Shown here: positions 57,565 through 64,000 of the stretch, piece after piece
Numbering within the stretch: the stretch's first letter is position 1
How the letters are laid out: every line of letters begins with the position of its first letter
DNA from: Marinobacter maritimus
GTDB taxonomy: Bacteria > Pseudomonadota > Gammaproteobacteria > Pseudomonadales > Oleiphilaceae
Direction of reading: 5' to 3'
Assembly: GCF_007671675.1 (NCBI RefSeq)
Contig: NZ_VCGW01000001.1
Span: 1,178,001-1,242,000, forward strand
Length of the DNA: 64,000 nt
Translations under genes and position numbers: made by a program
Notes under the pieces: generated by a model
Databases searched by the model: none
What the model was told of the DNA's origin: nothing
What the model saw: the letters and a program-made list of their open reading frames with translations, nothing else

Positions 57565-58893
57565 CTACAGTCGTCGCTTGAAGGCATGGCGCGATATTCC
57601 AAGCTTTTCTGCAGCGGCTCCCTTGCGTCCTCCTGCTTGCTCCAGGGTTCTGAGAATGATGTCCCGCTCAGTTTCCGCCAAACGATCTTCAATGGAACCG
57701 TCTGCACAAAAAGTGGGATAATCACTTGGCTGCATTTCCGGAGGCAACATGGAAAGCGTTACCACTTCACCTGGGTAGAGCACTGTTAGCCGTTCCAGCA
57801 GGTTTTTCAGTTCGCGGATATTGCCCGGCCATTCGTAATCTCTCAGGTGATTCATAATCTCCTGCTCAATCAATACTGGAGAACAACCCTCACTGGCGGC
57901 CATCTTCAGGCTGAAATGCTCTATAAGCAGCGGGATATCCTCGCGTCGTTGTGCCAGTGCAGGTACTCTTATCGGCATCACATTAAGGCGGTAATACAGA
58001 TCCGCCCGGAAGCTTCCTTCCTCCGCGGCCTGCCCCAATTCGCGATTAGTGGCCGCAATAATTCGCGCCTCTGCCTGGTAAACGCGGCTGGATCCTATAG
58101 GTCGGTACGTGTGATCTTCAAGGAAACTCAGCAATTTGGCCTGGAGTGCCAGCGGCATCTCGCCAATTTCGTCCAGAAAAAGCGTGCCGCCATTGGCCAA
58201 CTCCACCAGCCCTGAACGACGTTGATGAGCGCCGGTATAGGCGCCTTTTTCTGACCCAAAGAGTTCAGCCTCCAACAGTTGCTCCGGTAACGCAGCGCAA
58301 TTTACCTCCACAAAAGGGCCGGATGACACCTTCGAAAGCTGATGAACCTGTCGCGCCACGGCCGTTTTCCCCGTCCCCGAAGCCCCCTGTAGAAGAAGGG
58401 TCTTGGCGCCGCTACGGGCGATGCGGGTGAGGTCTTCATGCAGACGTCGCATGGCTTCGCTGTGGCCAATCAAGCGCGCTTTTCCCAACTCGCGCTCGCG
58501 GAAAAAACGCACCTCCTTGTCCAGCCTGCAACGTTCGAGCGTACGGGCGATCAACGATTTAAGCTCATGAATATCAAAAGGTTTGGTGATGAAGTCCAGG
58601 GCGCCACTTTTCAGCGCTTCAATGGCGACCTTGATATCGCCATGGGCGGAAAACATCACTACGGGACAAGTGGGTAACTGTAGCTGCAACTGTTTCAACA
58701 CCTCCAGGCCGCTAAAATCCGGCAAACGCAAGTCCAGCAACACCAGATCAGGCTGACGTTCCAGCGCTGTTTCGATACCGGCACTACCGGTGTGGGCGGT
58801 TGCAATGCGGTAGCCGTCGGCTTCCAGCGCTAACTGCAGAGAGCGCACGAGGCGCTGCTCGTCATCAATAATCAGAATCAGTGCCTTATTCAT
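57565..58893 (-). CDS. NtrC-type sigma-54 response regulator
   Basis: 442 residues from the ATG at 58893 (AGAGAG upstream); an earlier start at 58911 is possible. The REC domain has Asp54 (DLVLLDLRLPDFSGLEVL). The AAA+ domain (about 135-370) has Walker A GASGTGKTAVARQ, the sigma-54 contact loop GAYTGA in ELFGSEKGAYTGAHQRRSG, and Walker B GGTLFLDEIGEMP. The C-terminal Fis-type helix-turn-helix is GRKGAAAEKLGISRHAFKRR. Its start overlaps the histidine kinase by 8 bp. The sigma-54 promoter and three palindromes in front of the ligase operon are its probable targets. Confidence 0.93.
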   Translation of the reverse strand: MNKALILIIDDEQRLVRSLQLALEADGYRIATAHTGSAGIETALERQPDLVLLDLRLPDFSGLEVLKQLQLQLPTCPVVMFSAHGDIKVAIEALKSGALDFITKPFDIHELKSLIARTLERCRLDKEVRFFRERELGKARLIGHSEAMRRLHEDLTRIARSGAKTLLLQGASGTGKTAVARQVHQLSKVSSGPFVEVNCAALPEQLLEAELFGSEKGAYTGAHQRRSGLVELANGGTLFLDEIGEMPLALQAKLLSFLEDHTYRPIGSSRVYQAEARIIAATNRELGQAAEEGSFRADLYYRLNVMPIRVPALAQRREDIPLLIEHFSLKMAASEGCSPVLIEQEIMNHLRDYEWPGNIRELKNLLERLTVLYPGEVVTLSMLPPEMQPSDYPTFCADGSIEDRLAETERDIILRTLEQAGGRKGAAAEKLGISRHAFKRRL

Positions 58894-60652
58894 GAGTCTC
58901 TCTTGAAGCATTGAATGTCAGTAAAACTCGTGTACCTGCTCCTGGTTCACTGCTCATTTGCAGGTGTCCGCCATTAAGCTGTACCAAGCGTTTGGAAATG
59001 GACAATCCCAGGCCTGTACCCTGGCTCTTGGTCGTGTAAAAAGGTTCTGTCGCCCTTTCCAGCGATTCAGGCGCCATACCGATACCCGTATCGCCTACAA
59101 TAATGACCGTATTTTCTTTGGTGCTCTGAACCGCTAAATTGAGCCCTCCACCTTCCGGCATGGCCTGAATGCTGTTGAGTGCCAGGTTCATCAGTACCTG
59201 CTGAATCTGATTTTCATCGATACACAAGCGAGCATCCAGATCGCCTGACAGACTCAATTGGATGTTCTCTCTGACAGCGAGTGGGTCAATCAGTGCGGCT
59301 AACCGCCGAAGCAGGTCACCGGCCGTCACCCATACGCGTTCTGGATCGAACGGTCGGGCAAAACTCAGTAAGTTCTCAACAACCCCGTTGACCCGGTCGA
59401 TCTCTTCCAGAACAAGCGTGATAAGCTCGGCGTTTCGTGGGTCTTCATCTATGGGAAAGCTCTGTACACAAACCTTGATGGTGGCCAAGGGGTTGCGTAC
59501 CTCATGAGCAATGCTGGCCGAAAACTCTCCAAGGACCGCTTTTTTCTCGACATCCAGACGCGAGTCTATCAACGCCTGAAGCCGCCCTCCCATGCGGTTG
59601 AACGCTTTGGCTAGAAGGGTTATCTCATCGTTTCCTTCAGGGGGAATGTGGATATTCCAATCGCCTCTGGAGACCGCTTCCGCTCCTTCAATCAAGGGTA
59701 CAAACCTTCGTTTTATCCGCAGAATAAGAGCCATGAAAAAGCCGCCAACAAGTACCACAGATACGCCCACCCCCAACAGGAAAACAGGGCGTCTGAGCTC
59801 CTGGCTGAGGTTGACAGCGGGGTGGTGCTTGACCACTTCAATTGACCAACCCGGTGCAAACTCCTCACTGAGCCAGCTGGGCGTCTTATCCAGAGCAGGT
59901 CGACCATTTACGGTAAAACGTTGTCCTTCAGAGGTGCTTATTAGCGGTGTAAAGCCGTCGATTCGCGACTGGCCTTTTAGCAGCTCCGCCAGGCTGGCAA
60001 ACCGAAGATGCAAGGCGACAAATCCGGAAGATGATGTGTCCACTGAACTCAGCGGCAATGGCGCAGCCAATAAAAACCAGCCAGAGCGCCCCTGGCGAGG
60101 CGGTTGTGGGCCAATCAGCCAGTAATCAGCAAATTTGATTCTGGGCAGACCCTCCAGCGAAAACTCCGTTTCACCCCAGTAAGGAGGCCCCGATGAGGCA
60201 ACACCCGGCAATGCTGTTTTTAGTTGCCACTGGGTATCGAAGAAAAGCACACCGTAGATATCGAAGCTGTCCGTTTCGAAGCTGATCAATGCGTGAGTCG
60301 GCTCCAGTTCGGGTGACAAGGGATCCCCCGACAGGAACCGCTCAATATTAGGCAAATCCACAATCGTTTCGAGCTCAAACTGCCGGGCTTTCAGAAACCC
60401 TGATAATGCAGCGTGGGTCGCATTCATGGAGTGTTGAACTTTTTGCTCCCCCAGATCCTCGAGCAGCTCCCCAGTGAAGCGATCATAGAACCAGGTAACC
60501 ACCAACAGTGGCAGTACCGTAACCAGAAGCGAAAGGACCAGATAACGCCTTAACAGGCTGTTGCGCCACAGGCTGATTTTTATCTGGTTTCCGGTAGGTT
60601 CCTTCAACGATCCATCACTCTTGTGTATTGGCCTGAGCCGGGGGTTTGTCAC
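58886..60652 (-). CDS. Membrane sensor histidine kinase (NtrB/DctB-like layout)
   Basis: 588 residues, apparent GTG start at 60652. TM1 (about 35-57), a large periplasmic sensor region (about 60-290), TM2 (about 290-312), HAMP (about 312-365; FVPLIEGAEAVSRGDWNIHI). HisKA holds the His in GEFSASIAHEVRNPLATIKV, and the ATPase domain has MNLALNSIQAMPEGGG, GDTGIGMAPES and GTGLGLSISKRLVQ. Partner of the NtrC-type regulator downstream. With the adjacent binding protein it likely senses the compound handled by the ligase-liv operon. The regulator start is 8 bp inside this gene. Confidence 0.92.
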   Translation of the reverse strand: MTNPRLRPIHKSDGSLKEPTGNQIKISLWRNSLLRRYLVLSLLVTVLPLLVVTWFYDRFTGELLEDLGEQKVQHSMNATHAALSGFLKARQFELETIVDLPNIERFLSGDPLSPELEPTHALISFETDSFDIYGVLFFDTQWQLKTALPGVASSGPPYWGETEFSLEGLPRIKFADYWLIGPQPPRQGRSGWFLLAAPLPLSSVDTSSSGFVALHLRFASLAELLKGQSRIDGFTPLISTSEGQRFTVNGRPALDKTPSWLSEEFAPGWSIEVVKHHPAVNLSQELRRPVFLLGVGVSVVLVGGFFMALILRIKRRFVPLIEGAEAVSRGDWNIHIPPEGNDEITLLAKAFNRMGGRLQALIDSRLDVEKKAVLGEFSASIAHEVRNPLATIKVCVQSFPIDEDPRNAELITLVLEEIDRVNGVVENLLSFARPFDPERVWVTAGDLLRRLAALIDPLAVRENIQLSLSGDLDARLCIDENQIQQVLMNLALNSIQAMPEGGGLNLAVQSTKENTVIIVGDTGIGMAPESLERATEPFYTTKSQGTGLGLSISKRLVQLNGGHLQMSSEPGAGTRVLLTFNASRETHE

Positions 60653-60741
60653 CGTTTATAACTATAGAGTGATTAGCAATTAATAGGCCAACTTAAAAAC
60701 ACTTCACCAAGCCAATCGGGTTCACGCCACTCGTCCAGGAC

Positions 60742-61719
60742 TCAGGCGCTGACCAGTCTGGCTCTTTGATCGGCAACTTTTTTTCTCGAGCGGCCACACG
60801 GAGAGTTTGTCATCACGTCATGCCAGCGCTCCTGAAGGAGCCTTTCGATGTGATCCCGTATCCAGATGACCCCTGGATCCCGGTCGTGGCGGGCATGCCA
60901 GATAAGGTAGAGACTCGTCGGGTCAACGTCGAACGGCAGGTCGCCCATCCATAAATCATTCACGAAGCCGCAGTCCTGACTGATTATTTCCGGAATGGCC
61001 GCTATCAGATTTGTTTCTTTTAATATTTCAGGAACACCGGAGAAGTGGTTGGTGGTGGCCGCAATGCGTCGACTCTTCCCTTTCTGGTCCAGATAACTGT
61101 CCACGAAACCATGAGCCTCTCCGGACATGCTCACCAGAAGGTGGCGGGCATCCATAAACTCATCCATGGTTATTTGCCTGCCGGCGAGTGGATGATCCGC
61201 TCTCATCGCCAGCGCATACCCTCCGTCAAACAACCAGGTGCTGCGAAGGCTATGATCGTGGTGATTCAACATTCCGACTGCGAGATCAACGTTGGCTTCG
61301 CGTAACGCATCTCGGGTACCTTCCGGGGTGTAAGGTACAGCATGAAGGTCAACGCCCGGGGCTTCACGTTCAAGCAGCTCAAGCAACTCACGCCAGATTA
61401 ACTCTACAATCACGTCGGTCGCCGCGACACGGAACTTCCGCCGTGAAGTCAACGGATCGAATTGGGTGGCATGTACAGCATTCGTCAGGGCGAACATTGG
61501 CCCACCAACCTGGTCCCAAAGGCTCCATGCGTATGAGGTTGGCTCGATATTCCGCCCTTTGCGCACGAAAAGAGGGTCATTCCAGATGTGCCTCATCCTG
61601 GAAATCGCGTTGGAGACCGCTGGCTGGGTCATCGCAAGCCTGTCGGCTGCACGGGTGACCGAACGCTCCGTCATGATCGCGTCAAAGATATAGAGCAACT
61701 GAAGCTCTTGGGTTTTCAT
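60742..61719 (-). CDS. LysR-family transcriptional regulator (NodD/LeuO-like subgroup)
   Basis: 325 residues. Helix-turn-helix: RSVTRAADRLAMTQPAVSNA, then MRHIWNDPLFVRKGRNIEPT, a pattern typical for the NodD/SyrM/LeuO side of LysR. The effector domain spans about 90-300, with an extra basic C-terminal tail of about 20 residues (RSRKKVADQR). ATG start with fair context. There is no divergent neighbour on the plus strand; the small thioredoxin gene upstream is on the same strand but separated by a terminator. Target genes unknown. Confidence 0.9.
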   Translation of the reverse strand: MKTQELQLLYIFDAIMTERSVTRAADRLAMTQPAVSNAISRMRHIWNDPLFVRKGRNIEPTSYAWSLWDQVGGPMFALTNAVHATQFDPLTSRRKFRVAATDVIVELIWRELLELLEREAPGVDLHAVPYTPEGTRDALREANVDLAVGMLNHHDHSLRSTWLFDGGYALAMRADHPLAGRQITMDEFMDARHLLVSMSGEAHGFVDSYLDQKGKSRRIAATTNHFSGVPEILKETNLIAAIPEIISQDCGFVNDLWMGDLPFDVDPTSLYLIWHARHDRDPGVIWIRDHIERLLQERWHDVMTNSPCGRSRKKVADQRARLVSA

Positions 61720-61822
61720 GGCTAAAGTACCTCGGCAAGAAAAGCCGTTTTCAGTCTGACCGGTAAAAGTTGCCGTCGCAACCAGGTTATGCAGACATGT
61801 TGAATTCCGGGCAGACAGAAAA

Positions 61823-61850
61823 GAAAAGCCTCCGAACGCGGAGGCTTTTC
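61823..61850 (-). terminator. Rho-independent terminator of the thioredoxin gene
   Basis: GAAAAGCCTCCG (61823-61834) pairs perfectly with CGGAGGCTTTTC (61839-61850) around an AACG loop. Read on the minus strand the stem is followed by TTTTCTG, so it is a good intrinsic terminator 9 bp after the thioredoxin stop. Confidence 0.85.
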
Positions 61851-61858
61851 AATGACTT

Positions 61859-62182
61859 CTACAAGTGCCCTTTCACAAAGGTTCTAAGCTGGCCCAGGCT
61901 ACCGGCACCGGTCTGCTGTGCAACCACATCACCATCGCGGAAAAGTACCAGCGTTGGAATGCCTCTAATTTTCATCCTCGCAGCAATTTCAGGGCTGTCG
62001 TCCACATTGACTTTGACAACTGTCAGCCGGCCTCCAAATTCGTCGGCAATTTCTTCGAGAAGCGGCGCCACAGCTTTGCATGGGCCGCACCATGGCGCCC
62101 AGAAGTCGACGAGAACAGCTCTTTCATTCCCTACAACTACTTCGCCAAAGTTCGCGTCAGTTACATGAACAATGTCCGTCAT
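61859..62182 (-). CDS. Thioredoxin
   Basis: 107 residues, one thioredoxin domain: VLVDFWAPWCGPCKAVAPLL with the classic W-C-G-P-C active site, VVKVNVDDSPEIAARMKIRG and the cis-proline in GIPTLVLFRDGDVV. The usual length of a TrxA-type protein. The ATG at 62182 has GGAG 8 nt upstream. A strong terminator follows, so it is monocistronic. Cytosolic dithiol reductase; whether it is the main thioredoxin or a secondary copy cannot be told. Confidence 0.92.
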   Translation of the reverse strand: MTDIVHVTDANFGEVVVGNERAVLVDFWAPWCGPCKAVAPLLEEIADEFGGRLTVVKVNVDDSPEIAARMKIRGIPTLVLFRDGDVVAQQTGAGSLGQLRTFVKGHL

Positions 62183-62557
62183 CTGTATACTCCGGTTATC
62201 GGTTGGTTCACATCAAATTGCACCCGATTGACCGAGATAACTAATACGCTACAGATATAGTTTGTATTTCCCTGAGTGATACCTCAACCAAGATACCGGC
62301 AGGCAATTCCTACGAATGTGCCACCGAATAGAACTGCACCTATCATAGTAACCTCGGAAACCAGTAACGTATAAAGGCCTGCCTCGTTTATCTGTTACCC
62401 ATTCCTTTCTCCTGACGATCATTCGAACTCATCATTTGAACTGATGTGTTGTATACCTCAAAGCAATTTTTTCTTAGCGCGCTAAACAGAGAGAATTTCA
62501 ATCACGCCAAAGAGGCGACGTTGTTTAACTTAATTCTCCTAAAAGGTGGAATGTCAT
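62183..62557. other. Gene-poor stretch with one possible tiny membrane ORF
   Basis: On the minus strand ATG at 62346 with GAGGT upstream opens 20 codons to 62284, MIGAVLFGGTFVGIACRYLG, a hydrophobic peptide with a Gly-rich face. The same frame stays open upstream with protein-like sequence (NEAGLYTLLVSEVT) back to a TAA, but without an ATG. Could be a small membrane protein or a truncated one. Nothing else is supported here; the plus-strand promoter for the small secreted peptides probably lies near 62440-62530. Confidence 0.3.
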
Positions 62558-62701
62558 ATGAACGCACTTAACAAGTTTTTTTTCGTTTTCTCTGTACTCG
62601 CTTTTTCTGCACTTGCACAAGCAGAAGGTGTGAGCCAGGAAGATATTGAGCGTGGAAACAACCCCGCGGTTGAAACGGTCGATTTGGGTGGCAGCCACTA
62701 A
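62558..62701 (+). CDS. Tiny secreted peptide
   Basis: 47 codons: a signal peptide MNALNKFFFVFSVLAFSALA ending in AQA-EG, then a mature peptide of about 25 residues (VSQEDIERGNNPAVETVDLG, then GSH). AGGTGGA lies 8 nt before the ATG, so it should be translated. Too short for usual gene finders. A second small secreted protein follows 133 bp downstream on the same strand. No family recognised. Confidence 0.6.
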   Translation: MNALNKFFFVFSVLAFSALAQAEGVSQEDIERGNNPAVETVDLGGSH

Positions 62702-62834
62702 GCTGTCACTAACCGTATTCAGTGGTCGGGCACATTGCCCGACAATCTCTGAGCCCATACTTCTACCATCTGATATCGAGTCGTTTTTCGACATCGGTAT
62801 GAGCGTTAATCCATCGAACTGTGGAGAAAATGCC

Positions 62835-63011
62835 ATGCGTAAATTTGTATTGATTGCTCTCGCTTCGCTTTTTGCGATCGCTGCCTTACCAGCAAATGCT
62901 AGCCTGGCAGACCGGAAATCAGACGAGCCGAACTCCGAGCACGCTCAACCTGCACCATACAGCGGTCAGATCGTTATTCGTGGCGAAGTAAGGGCTGAAA
63001 GCCACGGTTGA
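62835..63011 (+). CDS. Small secreted protein
   Basis: 58 codons from the ATG at 62835 (GGAG 8 nt upstream); the frame runs open further upstream but with shadow-like composition. Signal peptide MRKFVLIALASLFAIAALPA with cleavage near ANA-SLAD, then a mature peptide of about 35 residues rich in Glu/Ser/His (DEPNSEHAQPAPYSGQIVIR, ending V-R-A-E-S-H-G). Together with the peptide at 62558 it forms a pair of tiny periplasmic or secreted products. Both end with Ser-His-(Gly), which may be coincidence. Function unknown. Confidence 0.6.
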   Translation: MRKFVLIALASLFAIAALPANASLADRKSDEPNSEHAQPAPYSGQIVIRGEVRAESHG

Positions 63012-63057
63012 GTGTTGGAGGTTTCATTTGTACCTTAGTACCAGGGACGGTACATCT

Positions 63058-63633
63058 TCACCTCAATGCCCAGTCCAACCTATCCTGTCCAAAGTGCATT
63101 TCATCCTTAACGAAAAAGGTTGGAGCTCCGAATACGCCGCGGCTAACCGCTTCATCTGTGGCATCAATCAGCGCGGTTTTGATCTCGGGCTGCGCCATCG
63201 CTTCCATCACTTCATCCGCATCGAAGCCTGCTTTGACCAGCGTATCTCGCAGAACCTCGCGAGATGAAAGGTCTTTGCCCTCGGCCCAAGCAGCGGAGAA
63301 CATGGCGCGGTTGTAGTCTTCAATTCGGCCCACGGATAGCGCCCAAAGTGCACCGCGCATCGCGTTAACAGTACTGAATATGAAGTGCGGGTTAAGCTGG
63401 AACGGAATGCCATAATGATCAGCATGGCGTTGAAAATCGGCCTTGATCCACTCCCATTTCGCCGGGATGGTGACGGGGGACGTGTTGCCTGTAGCCTTGA
63501 AGACGCCCCCAAGCAGAATCGGTTTGTAATTGATACGGGCGCCCGTACCTTCGGTAAGTTCCGTCAACCGCATAAACGCAAAATAGGACGAAAGGCTTAT
63601 GAAGTCATAATAGAAATCGATACTCGTACTCAT
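63058..63633 (-). CDS. 2-hydroxychromene-2-carboxylate isomerase-like protein (DsbA fold)
   Basis: 191 residues from the ATG at 63633 (GAGGTG 7 nt upstream). The DsbA-fold family of NahD / HCCA isomerases: IDFYYDFISLSSYFAFMRL at the N terminus with the Ser of the glutathione site in place of a C-x2-C, a helical insert, and EAVSRGVFGAPTFFVKDEMH near the C terminus with the cis-Pro. It is glutathione-dependent in naphthalene degraders; many homologues act elsewhere. The SDR gene lies just upstream on the same strand with 26 bp between, so they may be cotranscribed. Confidence 0.88.
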   Translation of the reverse strand: MSTSIDFYYDFISLSSYFAFMRLTELTEGTGARINYKPILLGGVFKATGNTSPVTIPAKWEWIKADFQRHADHYGIPFQLNPHFIFSTVNAMRGALWALSVGRIEDYNRAMFSAAWAEGKDLSSREVLRDTLVKAGFDADEVMEAMAQPEIKTALIDATDEAVSRGVFGAPTFFVKDEMHFGQDRLDWALR

Positions 63634-63659
63634 GCTGAACACCTCTTGTTGATAATGAA

Positions 63660-64000
63660 TTACCAGGATTCCGAGAAAGGCCGGGCATCTTGTTCGAATG
63701 TCCAGGCCGAACGGGGCTGCTTATGGAGCTGCCAATAGATCTCCGCGAGGTCGTCGGGTTCGATGATGCCCTCCTCCCCCTTACTGGCATAAAGATCTGG
63801 CAGAATTTCGGCGGTGGCCTCATTGCGTATGAGCCCGTCGATAACCACGTGGCCGACGTGAATACCTTGTGGCCCCAGCTCCCGGGCCATGCTCTGTGCC
63901 AGCGCCCGCAGTGCATGCTTGCCTCCGGCAAAGGCGGCGAATCCCCGCCCTCCTCTCAGGCTCGCCGATGCTCCGGTGAACAGGATGGTTCCCTCATTAC
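63660..64000 (-). CDS. Short-chain dehydrogenase/reductase, C-terminal part (partial at window end)
   Basis: The frame is open to the right edge. The visible 113 residues are the second half of an SDR: ILFTGASASLRGGRGFAAFA, GGKHALRALAQSMARELGPQ, then GIHVGHVVIDGLIRNEAT. At the catalytic pair the sequence is F-A-G-G-K, with Phe where Tyr is usual (Y-x3-K), as in a recognisable SDR subgroup that includes S-x-A-x-F-A-x2-K. This may change or abolish classical SDR catalysis. It ends 26 bp before the DsbA-fold isomerase start and is probably cotranscribed with it. Confidence 0.85.
   Translation of the reverse strand, partial: NEGTILFTGASASLRGGRGFAAFAGGKHALRALAQSMARELGPQGIHVGHVVIDGLIRNEATAEILPDLYASKGEEGIIEPDDLAEIYWQLHKQPRSAWTFEQDARPFSESW

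Noticed and set aside
1-64000. CRISPR arrays, tRNA or rRNA genes, insertion sequences and prophage genes
   Set aside because: I looked for regular direct repeats, rRNA-like blocks, transposases and integrases among the genes and gaps and found none; tRNA detection by eye is not reliable.

Overview
This 64 kb window reads as chromosome of a Gram-negative gammaproteobacterium. Overall gene content suggests a marine, hydrocarbon-associated heterotroph of the Marinobacter type: an MMPL-family exporter, an outer-membrane barrel of the DUF1302 kind, an AlkK-like acyl-CoA ligase tied to a Liv-type ABC importer, many LysR regulators and c-di-GMP proteins. The genus is an inference. No rRNA, tRNA, CRISPR array, transposase or phage gene was seen.

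Layout. 0-3.3 kb: end of a PhzF protein, a YhaJ/YhaK-like LysR-pirin pair, then a small membrane protein and two shortened genes (half a SnoaL cyclase and an internally deleted PhzF). 3.3-9.75 kb: a MarR regulator, a three-gene operon (MMPL exporter fused to a LolA-like domain, outer-membrane barrel, small membrane protein) and an alpha/beta hydrolase. Four near-identical 16-bp palindromes precede these units and probably form one MarR regulon. 9.8-11.9 kb: a TetR/NmrA divergent pair around a long palindrome, and a DUF1772 protein. 11.9-18.3 kb: scattered orphan genes separated by hairpin repeats with GAATGTCCGC / GCGGACATTC arms.

18.3-24.9 kb is the most unusual block. On the plus strand lie a secreted TPR-like protein, a secreted barnase-type RNase with its Glu/Arg/His triad intact, and a barstar inhibitor. 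Converging on it from the minus strand is a five-gene operon: a MotA/ExbB-like channel protein, a MotB-like bitopic protein whose peptidoglycan-binding domain is replaced by a coiled coil plus a VWA domain, a bitopic protein, and two coiled-coil outer-membrane lipoproteins. It looks like a proton-driven envelope machine that I cannot match to a named system.

25-41.6 kb: LysR/MFS pair, gene remnants (LLM oxidoreductase, MocR-like aminotransferase), ergothioneine genes egtB-egtD, two more pirins, an orphan solute-binding protein, a GAF-GGDEF-EAL protein, LysR/ycaC, and a TonB receptor. 41.6-45 kb: a TPP enzyme with two half-size citrate-synthase-like proteins. 45-49.3 kb: a YfiR / histidine kinase / REC / REC-GGDEF-EAL signalling operon.

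49.5-60.7 kb is a self-contained uptake and activation module: a histidine kinase, an NtrC-type regulator and a dedicated binding protein lie upstream of a six-gene operon (acyl-CoA ligase, LivG, LivF, binding protein, LivH, LivM). A consensus sigma-54 promoter and three evenly spaced palindromic activator sites sit in between. 60.7-64 kb: LysR, thioredoxin, two tiny secreted peptides, a DsbA-fold isomerase and a partial SDR.
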